A stretch of DNA of 8,395 nucleotides. It comes from Acidobacteriota bacterium. GTDB lineage: Bacteria > Acidobacteriota > Blastocatellia > Pyrinomonadales > Pyrinomonadaceae. Under the pieces are notes generated by a model, which was not told where the DNA came from, did no database searches, and saw only the letters and a list, made by a program, of their open reading frames with translations. The position numbers were made by a program, and so were the translations under genes. Location of the stretch: NCBI GenBank assembly GCA_020853255.1, contig JADYZI010000309.1, forward strand, positions 1-8,395. Reading direction: 5' to 3'. Below, in pieces: positions 1 through 6,670 of this stretch. Numbering within the stretch: position 1 is the stretch's first letter; each line of letters starts with the position of its first letter.

Positions 1-641
1 AGCAATTGGTGTCGTCCACGGTCGCCATTGACATGCCGGCCGGGCCATCGGAGGTAGCGGTCCTGGCAGATCGGTCGTGTGATCCTGTTTTTGTCGCAGC
101 CGACATCCTTTCTCAAGCGGAACACGGTCCCGACAGCCAGGCCGTTTTGGTTTCAGACAGTTTGGAGGTTATCGCGAAAACCGTGTTTGAGATCGGCCAG
201 CGGATCGCTTCACTTCCGCGTCGGAGAATAGCCGAGACAGCGATTTCAAACTCGATCGCCATCCTCGTTGAGGACCTCACAGCGGGAATCGACCTGATAA
301 ACGAATATGCTCCCGAACACTTGATACTCGCGGTCAAAGATGCGGATGAGTTCGCGGATAAAGTGGTGAACGCCGGCTCGGTCTTTCTCGGAAATTATTC
401 GTGTGAAAGCCTTGGCGATTATGCCGCCGGGACCAACCACACGCTGCCTACTGCCGGATTTGCACGGGCATTTTCAGGCGTTTCGCTCGACAGCTTTTTT
501 AAGAAGATCACATTTCAAAAAGTAAATGCAGACGGCATTAAAAGCATTGGCCCGGCGGTTGAATTGATGGCTGAGGCCGAGGGCCTGGAGGCACATAAAC
601 GTGCCGTTTCCGTTCGATTGGAGGCGATAGATGGTATTTGA
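1..641 (+). CDS. hisD: Histidinol dehydrogenase, C-terminal part (5' end outside window)
   Basis: Catalyses the last two steps of histidine synthesis: NAD-dependent oxidation of L-histidinol through histidinaldehyde to L-histidine, as a zinc-dependent cytosolic dimer. The reading frame is already open at the left edge (first full codon at base 3), so the start codon and roughly the first half of the protein are missing. Visible family motifs, in order, are AIDMPAGPSEV, LSQAEHGPDSQ (the Gln/His pair that helps bind zinc), YAPEHL (the Glu-His catalytic pair), SVFLGNYSCESLGDYAAGTNHTLPT in which the Asp of GDYA is a zinc ligand, and LEAHKRAV near the end, whose His is the last zinc ligand. All expected catalytic and metal residues in this part are present, so it looks functional. 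The end overlaps the hisC start by 11 bases, which suggests translational coupling. Identity is very secure. Confidence 0.97.
   Translation, partial: QLVSSTVAIDMPAGPSEVAVLADRSCDPVFVAADILSQAEHGPDSQAVLVSDSLEVIAKTVFEIGQRIASLPRRRIAETAISNSIAILVEDLTAGIDLINEYAPEHLILAVKDADEFADKVVNAGSVFLGNYSCESLGDYAAGTNHTLPTAGFARAFSGVSLDSFFKKITFQKVNADGIKSIGPAVELMAEAEGLEAHKRAVSVRLEAIDGI
620..624 (+). promoter_or_regulatory. Ribosome binding site of hisC, inside the hisD end
   Basis: GGAGG lies six bases before the ATG at 631, within the last codons of hisD. It is the strongest Shine-Dalgarno match in the his cluster and fixes the hisC start. Because it sits in translated hisD sequence, ribosomes finishing hisD would expose it and could reinitiate. 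Confidence 0.75.
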
Positions 642-1695
642 TCTGAACAGCCTTGTCCGCGAAAACATTAGAGAACTTGTTCCGTATTCGTCCGCACGTT
701 GCGAGTTTTCGCACGACGCCCGTATTTTTCTCGATGCAAACGAAAATGCGTTTGGTTCGCCATTGCCGGACGACTATTCGCGTTATCCTGACCCGCTTCA
801 AACAACTGTCAAAAAGCGTATTGCCGCGCTCAACAACGTTCGGCCTTCGCAGATCTTTCTGGGCAACGGTAGTGACGAAGCCATCGACATTCTATTTCGC
901 ATCTTTTGCCGTCCCGGACAAGATAGCGCCGTTATTTGCCCGCCGACATACGGCATGTATGAAGTGGCCGCAAATATCAATTCTGTCGATGTCATCCGTG
1001 CGGATCTTACGGATGCCTTTCAACTTGATCTGACAGCTGTGAGGGAGGGCGTTCGTGACGATACAAAACTTATTTTTCTTTGTTCTCCAAACAACCCCAC
1101 GGGAAACCTTCTGGACCGTGAGCCGATCATTGAGCTTCTGCGGGAATTTAAAGGGATCGTGATCGTTGATGAGGCGTACGTGCATTTTGCGGACCAGATG
1201 TCGTGGACAGCATCCATCGCGGCCTACCCGAATCTGGTTGTGCTTCAAACATTCTCAAAGGCGTGGGGAATGGCAGGGCTGCGAGTTGGTATTGCGTTCG
1301 CGAATGAACAAGTGATCGACCTGTTCAATAAGGTGAAGCCGCCATACAACGTCAGCGCTTCGGCCCAACGCCTTGTCCTCGATGCGTTAGACCGCCGCGG
1401 CCAAGTTGAACGGACCGTAGAGCAGATCAGAAATGAGCGGTGCGGCCTCGAACGTTGGCTATCCGGCCGCCGATCTGTTCAAAAAGTGTATTCGTCAGAT
1501 GCAAACTTTCTCCTGGTAAAAGTAGAGAACGCCGAACTGTTATACCGATCTCTGATCGAACAGGGAATCGTCGTCCGCAGCCGCAGCAGCATTGCGCAGT
1601 GCGGCGGATGCTTACGAATAACAATTGGCACACCCGAAGAAAATCAGGCCCTGCGGAACGCACTGGAGATATATGAAACGAATTTTATTTATTGA
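631..1695 (+). CDS. hisC: Histidinol-phosphate aminotransferase
   Basis: PLP-dependent class I/II aminotransferase that converts imidazole-acetol phosphate plus glutamate to L-histidinol phosphate plus 2-oxoglutarate in the cytosol. The 354-residue product is of normal length for the family. Key residues are visible: [11 protein letters not shown] near residues 34-44, GNGSDE at 78-83 (cofactor phosphate binding), SPNNPTG at 152-158, DEAYVHF at 180-186 with the Asp that pairs with the PLP ring nitrogen, and [14 protein letters not shown] with Lys210 as the Schiff-base lysine. PPYN at 237-240 and LRITIGT, with Arg329 binding the substrate carboxylate, complete the set. The start at 631 is supported by a good GGAGG and by alignment of the N-terminus ([11 protein letters not shown]). 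It overlaps hisD by 11 bases and hisB by 23 bases. No defect is visible. Confidence 0.97.
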   Translation: MVFDLNSLVRENIRELVPYSSARCEFSHDARIFLDANENAFGSPLPDDYSRYPDPLQTTVKKRIAALNNVRPSQIFLGNGSDEAIDILFRIFCRPGQDSAVICPPTYGMYEVAANINSVDVIRADLTDAFQLDLTAVREGVRDDTKLIFLCSPNNPTGNLLDREPIIELLREFKGIVIVDEAYVHFADQMSWTASIAAYPNLVVLQTFSKAWGMAGLRVGIAFANEQVIDLFNKVKPPYNVSASAQRLVLDALDRRGQVERTVEQIRNERCGLERWLSGRRSVQKVYSSDANFLLVKVENAELLYRSLIEQGIVVRSRSSIAQCGGCLRITIGTPEENQALRNALEIYETNFIY

Positions 1696-2779
1696 CCGCG
1701 ACGGCACCTTGATCGAGGAACCCGAAGACTTTCAGGTTGACGGCTTTGAAAAATTGAAGCTGATGCCCGGTGTTATCACAAACCTCGCACGGATCGCAGC
1801 GGAACGAGAGTACAAGCTTGTGATGGTAACGAACCAGGACGGCCTTGGGACCGCATCGTTCCCGGAAGAACATTTTTATCCGGTACACAATTTTCTGATG
1901 CAGCTGTTCGAGAACGAAGGGATCAAATTTAGCGAAGTCTGCATTGACCGCTCGTTCGAACATCAGAATAGGCCGACCCGAAAGCCGAATACGGGCATGC
2001 TTTCGAAGTATCTGAATGGCGAGTATGACCTCGCGAATTCTTTCGTTGTCGGCGACCGAGCTACCGATGTCGAATTGGCAAAAAATCTCGGCGCGGGTGC
2101 GATATTCATTGCCAATAAAAATTTCGACCCGCCTGTTGATCCCGCTATTTCGCTTTTCGCAAGCAGTTGGAACGAGATCTATGAGTTCCTGAGGTTTCCG
2201 CCGCGGATCGCGGTACACCGGCGAACAACATCTGAGACGGACATCCGTGTTGAGTTAAACCTTGACGGTTCTGGAAATGCGGACATCACGACCGGCCTGC
2301 CGTTCTTCGATCATATGCTCGAACAATTGGCCCGGCATGGTTCGTTTGATCTGATGATCAACGCGAAAGGCGACCTGCATATTGACGAACATCACACCAT
2401 TGAAGACGTCGCGATCACTCTTGGCGAGGCATTCACCAAAGCGTTGGGCGAAAAACGCGGGGTCGAACGACACGGTTTCATCCTGCCGATGGATGACTGT
2501 CTGGCGCAGGTGGCCGTCGATCTCGGCGGCAGAAGCTGGGCAGTGTGGAATGCCGAATTCAAACGCGAGGCCGTCGGTAGAATGCCGACCGAGATGTTCT
2601 TTCATTTTTTCAAATCCTTTAGTGATCACGCGAAATGCAACCTGAATATTAAGGCCGAGGGCACGAACGAGCACCACAAGATCGAGTCCATCTTCAAGGC
2701 GTTTGCAAAGGCGATGAAAATGGCCGTGAAACGCGGTGTTGGCCAGCCGCGCGTTCCGAGCACGAAGGGAAGTTTGTGA
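1673..2779 (+). CDS. hisB: Bifunctional histidinol-phosphatase / imidazoleglycerol-phosphate dehydratase
   Basis: A fusion protein of 368 residues catalysing two non-consecutive histidine steps. The N-terminal HAD phosphatase (about 1-170) hydrolyses histidinol phosphate. The C-terminal domain (about 178-368) is the manganese-dependent IGP dehydratase. HAD motifs are FIDRDGT (nucleophile Asp8, acid/base Asp10), MVTNQDG (Thr53), Lys104 in RKP, and GDRATD (Asp128, Asp132). Dehydratase metal motifs are FFDHMLEQ (His214), DEHHTIED (His240, His241, Glu244) and NEHHKIES (His334, His335, Glu338), ending in the usual STKGSL. The start ATG at 1673 gives [12 protein letters not shown], matching the family, with GGAG four bases upstream; an in-frame ATG at 1625 would add 16 residues encoded within hisC. 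The zinc-binding Cys/His loop of the E. coli phosphatase domain is absent (see findings). Both activities look intact otherwise. Confidence 0.96.
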   Translation: MKRILFIDRDGTLIEEPEDFQVDGFEKLKLMPGVITNLARIAAEREYKLVMVTNQDGLGTASFPEEHFYPVHNFLMQLFENEGIKFSEVCIDRSFEHQNRPTRKPNTGMLSKYLNGEYDLANSFVVGDRATDVELAKNLGAGAIFIANKNFDPPVDPAISLFASSWNEIYEFLRFPPRIAVHRRTTSETDIRVELNLDGSGNADITTGLPFFDHMLEQLARHGSFDLMINAKGDLHIDEHHTIEDVAITLGEAFTKALGEKRGVERHGFILPMDDCLAQVAVDLGGRSWAVWNAEFKREAVGRMPTEMFFHFFKSFSDHAKCNLNIKAEGTNEHHKIESIFKAFAKAMKMAVKRGVGQPRVPSTKGSL

Positions 2780-2793
2780 CTGGTGTCGAGCTT

Positions 2794-3378
2794 ATGAGTA
2801 CAGCGATAGTGAAATACAACTCAGGCAATGTCAGTTCGGTAAAGTACGCGTTTGACCGGCTTGGAGCTGAAACCGTACTGACAGACGATCCGGAGATCTT
2901 GACAACTGCAGATCGCGTCGTATTTCCCGGCGTGGGCGAAGCCTCGACGGCAATGGCATATTTGCGTGAACGCGAACTTGACAACGTGATCAAAGCATTG
3001 CGGCAGCCCGTACTTGCGATATGCCTCGGGATGCAGCTTCTCGGCCGAACCTCCGAAGAAAACAATACCGCGTGTCTCGAAATTCTTCCTTTCGCAGTTC
3101 GCCGGCTCGGCGGCCGAGGGATAAAGGTGCCTCACATGGGTTGGAACACTATGCACGATCTTGCTTCGCCAATTTTTGAAGGGATCGCTGACTCGGAGCA
3201 TATGTATTTTGTGCACAGCTATTACGTTGACCTTTGCGCCGCGACGATCGCGAAAACAGAGCATGCCCAGACGTTTTCCGCCGCTGTCCGAAACGCAAAT
3301 TTTTACGGCCTGCAGTTTCATCCGGAAAGGTCCGGCCCGGCGGGGGCACGTATTTTGGAGAATTTCTTGAATCTGTGA
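2794..3378 (+). CDS. hisH: Imidazole glycerol phosphate synthase, glutaminase subunit HisH
   Basis: Class I glutamine amidotransferase that releases ammonia from glutamine and channels it to HisF for formation of imidazole glycerol phosphate and AICAR. With the ATG at 2794 it has 194 residues, the usual size. The catalytic triad is visible: Cys77 in AICLGMQ, and His176 and Glu178 in LQFHPERSG. The oxyanion-loop region VVFPGVGEA (42-50) and VPHMGWN (112-118) are also typical of HisH. The N-terminus STAIVKYNSGNVSSV aligns with the family directly after this ATG. A GTG at 2776 overlapping the hisB stop (GTGA) would add six residues and has a purine-rich AAGGGAAG upstream, so the true start is slightly uncertain. 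The gene lies 14 bases after hisB and 7 before hisA. Confidence 0.95.
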   Translation: MSTAIVKYNSGNVSSVKYAFDRLGAETVLTDDPEILTTADRVVFPGVGEASTAMAYLRERELDNVIKALRQPVLAICLGMQLLGRTSEENNTACLEILPFAVRRLGGRGIKVPHMGWNTMHDLASPIFEGIADSEHMYFVHSYYVDLCAATIAKTEHAQTFSAAVRNANFYGLQFHPERSGPAGARILENFLNL

Positions 3379-3383
3379 GGGGG
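3377..3383 (+). promoter_or_regulatory. Ribosome binding site of hisA
   Basis: The run GAGGGGG overlaps the hisH stop codon and ends two bases before the ATG at 3386. Its GAGG core (3377-3380) has 5-base spacing to the ATG. This places translation of hisA directly after termination of hisH. Confidence 0.6.
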
Positions 3384-3385
3384 CA

Positions 3386-4105
3386 ATGATCGAAATAATT
3401 CCGGCGATAGATCTTATTGACGGCAGATGTGTACGGCTCGCGGAAGGCGATTTCGCCCGATGCACGGTATATAGCGGCGATCCGGTTGAGATGGCGTGCC
3501 GTTTCGAAGGCGCCGGGCTGAAACGGCTTCATCTGGTCGATCTTGACGGGGCAAAACAAGGCCGGCCAGCAAACTTGTCTGTACTCGAATCGATCGCGGC
3601 GAAGACCAGCCTGGTGATCGATTTCGGCGGTGGGATTGCCGCTGACCGTGATCTCGTAACCGTGTTCGCTGCCGGCGCATCCATTGCAACCGTCGGTAGT
3701 ACTGCGGTCAGATCAGCCGACGTGTTTGCTCGCTGGATTGGTGAATACGGCCCCAATCGATTTCTTCTCGGGGCCGATGTTCGCGGCCTTTCGCTTGCCG
3801 TCGACGGCTGGCAAACAGTAACTGATGTCGGGATCACAGATTTTCTAACACACTGGGCTCAAGCAGGGATTACGAACGTGTTTGTAACTGACATCGCGAA
3901 AGATGGACTGCTTCGGGGGGCGTCGGTCGAGTTGTACCAGGATCTTCTGAATTCAATTCCGGTGCTAAACCTGATCGCCAGCGGCGGTGTAAGCAGCCTC
4001 GAAGATATTCGCCGTCTCGAAGAGGCCGGCTGCAGCGGCGTGATAATCGGCAAAGCGATATATGAAGGCCGGATCAAGCTGAATGATCTGGCGTTATTCA
4101 ATTAG
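3386..4105 (+). CDS. hisA: ProFAR isomerase (1-(5-phosphoribosyl)-5-[(5-phosphoribosylamino)methylideneamino]imidazole-4-carboxamide isomerase)
   Basis: A (beta/alpha)8-barrel enzyme performing the Amadori rearrangement of ProFAR to PRFAR, the substrate of HisF-HisH. The 239-residue product is of normal length. The first catalytic Asp is in IIPAIDLIDGRCVRL (Asp9) and the second in LLGADVRG (Asp131); VTDIAKDG around Thr168 is the third conserved active-site region. Phosphate-binding loops are visible as IDFGGGIA (78-85) and ASGGVSS (198-204), in the duplicated half-barrel pattern shared with HisF. IIPAIDLIDG with G-R-C-V-R-L identifies HisA rather than its paralogue HisF, which begins IIPCLDV. 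The start codon follows a strong Shine-Dalgarno run seven bases after the hisH stop. No abnormality is seen. Confidence 0.97.
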   Translation: MIEIIPAIDLIDGRCVRLAEGDFARCTVYSGDPVEMACRFEGAGLKRLHLVDLDGAKQGRPANLSVLESIAAKTSLVIDFGGGIAADRDLVTVFAAGASIATVGSTAVRSADVFARWIGEYGPNRFLLGADVRGLSLAVDGWQTVTDVGITDFLTHWAQAGITNVFVTDIAKDGLLRGASVELYQDLLNSIPVLNLIASGGVSSLEDIRRLEEAGCSGVIIGKAIYEGRIKLNDLALFN

Positions 4106-4118
4106 GCCGCACATAAAT

Positions 4119-4874
4119 ATGCTTGCAAAACGAATAATCCCTTGCCTCGACGTTAAGGACGGACGGACCGTCAAAGGCACCCGTTTTAAGGATCTTCGAG
4201 ACGCTGGCGATCCGGTCGAGCTCGCCCGCATTTATTGCGAACAGAAAGCGGATGAACTTGTGTTTCTCGACATTACAGCGACCAATGAAAAACGCCGCGT
4301 GCTCGTCGATCTGGTGAGCAAGGTCGCGGCCGCTATCGATATCCCGTTTACGGTTGGCGGCGGAATAAACTCCGTCGATGATATCGGCCTTTTGCTTGGG
4401 GCCGGGGCCGACAAGGTCTCTATAAACTCGGCAGCCCTTGATGATCCAAAGGTCCTCGCGGATGCCGCCAAATGCTTTGGTTCGCAATGTGTTGTCCTTG
4501 CGATTGACGCGAAGCGAAGCGGGAATGGCTGGGAGGCGTACAAAAATGGCGGAAGAGTAAGAGCCGGCGTGGACGCAATCGAATGGGCCCGGATTGGAAT
4601 GTCGTTTGGCGCCGGAGAGATATTGCTGACCTCCATCGACGCCGACGGCGCGAAAAAGGGTTTTGATCTTGAACTATACCGCAGTGTGACAAGTGCGGTC
4701 TCTGTTCCGGTGATCGCGTCCGGCGGGGCCGGGACAAAAGACCATTTCCTAGAAATATTTCAGGAATGCGATGCCGATGCCGCTCTTGCTGCGACTGTAT
4801 TCCATTTTAAGGAGATCGAGGTTCCGGCGCTCAAGCGGTGGCTCGGTGCCCGCGGTGTCGCGGTGAGGGTGTGA
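4119..4874 (+). CDS. hisF: Imidazole glycerol phosphate synthase, cyclase subunit HisF
   Basis: The cyclase partner of HisH, which uses ammonia and PRFAR to make imidazole glycerol phosphate and AICAR. It is a (beta/alpha)8 barrel of 251 residues, a typical length. Signature motifs are LAKRIIPCLDVKDGRTVKGTRF with catalytic Asp11, LVFLDITAT (47-55), FTVGGGIN (77-84), VSINSAAL (100-107), VVLAIDAKR with catalytic Asp130, and PVIASGGAG (197-205). The start ATG at 4119 gives the family N-terminus MLAKRIIPCLDV; an upstream in-frame ATG at 4083 lies inside hisA and would add 12 unrelated residues. It begins 13 bases after the hisA stop with only a weak, distant AGG as ribosome binding site, so coupling to hisA translation is likely. 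Identity is secure. Confidence 0.97.
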   Translation: MLAKRIIPCLDVKDGRTVKGTRFKDLRDAGDPVELARIYCEQKADELVFLDITATNEKRRVLVDLVSKVAAAIDIPFTVGGGINSVDDIGLLLGAGADKVSINSAALDDPKVLADAAKCFGSQCVVLAIDAKRSGNGWEAYKNGGRVRAGVDAIEWARIGMSFGAGEILLTSIDADGAKKGFDLELYRSVTSAVSVPVIASGGAGTKDHFLEIFQECDADAALAATVFHFKEIEVPALKRWLGARGVAVRV

Positions 4875-4881
4875 TCTAAAT

Positions 4882-5475
4882 ATGCGTATAGATTTTGAGA
4901 AATTCCCAGATTCGCTTGTACCCGCTATCGTTCAGGACGATCGCACACAGATGGTGTTGATGCTCGGTTTTATGAACAAGGAGGCTTACGAACGGACCGC
5001 ATCATCGGGCCGTGCGACCTTCTTTTCGCGCTCAAGAGGACGCCTTTGGGTCAAGGGCGAAACAAGCGGAAATTTCCTGTCCGTGAAGAAGCTTCTCTGG
5101 GACTGTGATTCGGACACTGTACTGATCAGGGCGATACCTGCCGGCCCGGTCTGTCATACCGGAGCGGATACGTGTTTTTGCGAAAAGAACCGCCGCGAGG
5201 ATTTTCTATTTGAACTTGAGGCGATCATTCAGGATCGCAGGGACCAGCCTCGTTCGGGTTCATACACCGCCGGGCTTTTTGCGTCCGGTGTAAACCGAAT
5301 TGCCCAAAAAGTCGGTGAAGAGGCAGTTGAACTCATAATTGAAGCGAAGAATTCCGATGTCGATGCGTTTAAAAATGAGGCTGCTGATTTGTTGTTTCAC
5401 CTTCTGGTCCTATTTTCCGAGAAAGGCGTTGAGCTAAAAGAAGTACTCGATATCCTGCGTTCGAGGGCGGGTTAG
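4882..5475 (+). CDS. hisIE: Bifunctional phosphoribosyl-AMP cyclohydrolase / phosphoribosyl-ATP pyrophosphohydrolase
   Basis: Catalyses the second and third steps of histidine synthesis. The C-terminal HisE domain (about 107-197) removes pyrophosphate from phosphoribosyl-ATP, and the N-terminal HisI domain (about 1-104) opens the purine ring of phosphoribosyl-AMP. In HisI, LWDCDSD carries the Asp metal ligands (74, 76, 78) and Cys75; CHTGADTCFC supplies Cys91 and Cys98. The spacing of Cys75, Cys91 and Cys98 (16 and 7 residues) matches the zinc site of HisI enzymes. In HisE, QKVGEEAVELIIEAK with Glu146, Glu147 and Glu150, and NEAADLLFHLLVL, form the MazG-like helical metal site. The length of 197 fits the fused form. 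It starts seven bases after hisF and is the last gene of the operon; no intrinsic terminator with a T-run follows. Confidence 0.97.
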   Translation: MRIDFEKFPDSLVPAIVQDDRTQMVLMLGFMNKEAYERTASSGRATFFSRSRGRLWVKGETSGNFLSVKKLLWDCDSDTVLIRAIPAGPVCHTGADTCFCEKNRREDFLFELEAIIQDRRDQPRSGSYTAGLFASGVNRIAQKVGEEAVELIIEAKNSDVDAFKNEAADLLFHLLVLFSEKGVELKEVLDILRSRAG

Positions 5476-5528
5476 CCCGGCGGAATTCGCTGACAAGCAA
5501 TAATCGTGTTGTAAATCGAAAAAACTTG

Positions 5529-5558
5529 TTGACCACACTGTGTCCGCAGTTATACAAT
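5529..5558 (+). promoter_or_regulatory. Candidate sigma70-type promoter for the exported-protein gene
   Basis: A -35-like TTGACC at 5529-5534 is followed by a -10-like TACAAT at 5553-5558 (18-base spacer). The overlapping TATACA at 5551-5556 would give a 16-base spacer. Transcription would begin near 5565, about 100 bases before the GTG at 5669. A short inverted repeat ACAC-T-GTGT (5535-5543) sits immediately after the -35 element and might be part of an operator. This is judged from consensus only. Confidence 0.5.
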
Positions 5559-5570
5559 TCTAAAGAGCCC

Positions 5571-5592
5571 GTCTCGACAATTCTGTCGAGAC
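5571..5592 (+). repeat. Perfect 9-bp inverted repeat (hairpin) just downstream of the promoter
   Basis: GTCTCGACA at 5571-5579 and TGTCGAGAC at 5584-5592 are exact reverse complements separated by a 4-base loop, ATTC. It would lie at about +6 to +28 of a transcript from the promoter at 5529-5558. No T-run follows, so it is a poor intrinsic terminator of hisIE. It could be a 5'-leader stabilising hairpin or a repressor operator. The symmetry is certain but the role is not known. Confidence 0.6.
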
Positions 5593-5625
5593 ACGATCTC
5601 TGCTTCTATCATCTCATCACAAAGT

Positions 5626-5637
5626 AATCAGCTGATT
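5626..5637. repeat. 12-base perfect palindrome in the 5' leader
   Basis: AATCAGCTGATT is its own reverse complement, located 31 bases before the GTG start of the exported-protein gene. It is short enough to be chance; it is recorded as a possible protein-binding site. Confidence 0.25.
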
Positions 5638-5655
5638 CCCAGAAGCACGTCTTAA

Positions 5656-5661
5656 AAGGAG
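5656..5661 (+). promoter_or_regulatory. Ribosome binding site that selects the GTG start at 5669
   Basis: AAGGAG lies seven bases before the GTG at 5669, an optimal spacing. It supports use of this non-ATG start, which also begins a proper signal peptide. Confidence 0.8.
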
Positions 5662-5668
5662 CAAATTT

Positions 5669-6649
5669 GTGAACTTAGTATCATTTTTCAAACGGTCGTT
5701 TGCCGTCCTGTCCTGTGGTTTGATGCTTTTGGCTTCGTTTGCGGCCGCACAGCGAACGGAACCAACACCGGTCAAGGTCATCGTTGCGCAGGCAAAACCG
5801 ATGCCGGTCGCGGCACGGAATAATCTCTACTGTGCCGGTTATGTACAATCATCGCCCATCGACACGTCGAAAAAGATCATCGGCGGCCTGGAAGAGCAGG
5901 AGCAGTTTATCTACGCGCAAGGCGATGTTGTGTATTTGAATACCGGTTCTGGCTCGGGTGTTAGCGTCGGCGACACTTTGTCAGTTGTCCGGCCGAAAGG
6001 CCAGGTCGAGACCCGCTGGACGCGCAAGGATGATCTTGGGTTCCTGGTCCAGGAGGTCGGCATCGTCGAGGTCATTCGCGTCAAAAGTGACCACGCCATC
6101 GCCCGTATCAAAGGCTCCTGCGACAATTTCCTCCTCGGCGACCTTGTTCAGCCCGTTCCGTCGCGAACCAGCCCGATGCATCAGGCCCGCGGTCCGCTTG
6201 ATCAGTTCACTGATCCGTCAGGTAAAGCCACCGGACGTTTGTTCATGGCCCGTGACGGCCAGGAAATGCTTACGCGCGATCAGATCGTCTATATCGATCT
6301 TGGTGCCGAAGATAACGTTCAGGTCGGCGACTATGTGACGGTCTATCGCCCGCTCGGGACGCCGAATGTCGCTTTCGGTCCCAAAAATGAGACGGTCAGT
6401 GCCCGTGACGAAGGTTATCAAAGCAACACTTTCCGCGGCGGCACATTCTCAAACCAGGCTGCGCGAAAGTCGGGCGACCGAGCTGATGGAAGCGTTGTTA
6501 CGACCGAGGATGCGAAGGAAGGGCGTCCGGCCATTCGCAAAGTGGTTGGCGAGCTCGTTATCCTGAACGTCAAGGAAAAGACAGCGACCGCTGTCATCAC
6601 GCGGACGGCGCAAGAGATACATACCGGCGACTGGGTCGAGCTGCAGTAA
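5669..6649 (+). CDS. Exported protein of unknown function with two FlgT C-terminal-like beta modules
   Basis: The product has 326 residues. The N-terminus is a classical Sec signal peptide: Lys9/Arg10-region charge, a hydrophobic core at 11-24, and a likely signal peptidase I cut after Ala27 (SFAAA, then Gln). The mature protein has no further membrane segment, so it is probably periplasmic or secreted. It contains an internal duplication. Residues 82-110 (GDVVYLNTG...VSVGDTLSVVRPKG) match 202-230 (DQIVYIDLG...VQVGDYVTVYRPLG). Residues 128-164 (VGIVEVIRVKSDHAIARI...LGDLVQPV) match 289-326 (VGELVILNVKEKTATAVI...TGDWVELQ). The second copy is split by a hydrophilic Gly/Ser/Asn-rich insert at about 231-288. 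The pattern resembles the FlgT C-terminal domain, but no flagellar gene is nearby. Cys55 and Cys151 could form a disulfide. The gene has its own promoter and a strong ribosome binding site. The coding call is secure; the function is unknown. Confidence 0.9.
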   Translation: MNLVSFFKRSFAVLSCGLMLLASFAAAQRTEPTPVKVIVAQAKPMPVAARNNLYCAGYVQSSPIDTSKKIIGGLEEQEQFIYAQGDVVYLNTGSGSGVSVGDTLSVVRPKGQVETRWTRKDDLGFLVQEVGIVEVIRVKSDHAIARIKGSCDNFLLGDLVQPVPSRTSPMHQARGPLDQFTDPSGKATGRLFMARDGQEMLTRDQIVYIDLGAEDNVQVGDYVTVYRPLGTPNVAFGPKNETVSARDEGYQSNTFRGGTFSNQAARKSGDRADGSVVTTEDAKEGRPAIRKVVGELVILNVKEKTATAVITRTAQEIHTGDWVELQ

Positions 6650-6670
6650 CGGCCTAATTTCTGCCAACAT

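Noticed and set aside
1625..1672. Upstream in-frame ATG extending HisB by 16 residues
   Set aside because: The added residues come from hisC coding sequence and do not match the HisB family; the ATG at 1673 gives the conserved N-terminus and has GGAG upstream.
1685..2218. Minus-strand open frame of 177 codons opposite the HisB phosphatase domain
   Set aside because: No family motif and no plausible ribosome binding site; it is antisense to a conserved catalytic domain.
2821..3465. Long minus-strand open frame (214 codons) opposite hisH and the hisA start
   Set aside because: It lies fully opposite well-supported genes, has low-complexity composition with no recognisable motif, and is explained by codon bias of the + strand genes.
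4083..4118. Upstream in-frame ATG extending HisF by 12 residues
   Set aside because: It lies within hisA and the added residues are outside the conserved HisF start (LAKRIIPCLDV).
5571..5592. Intrinsic terminator for the his operon
   Set aside because: The hairpin is perfect but is followed by ACGATCTC with no T-run, and it lies downstream of a promoter for the next gene.
5705..5716. Possible lipoprotein signal at Cys16 of the exported protein
   Set aside because: The hydrophobic stretch before the Cys is too short and Leu at the -2 position fits the lipobox poorly; a standard cut after Ala27 is more likely.
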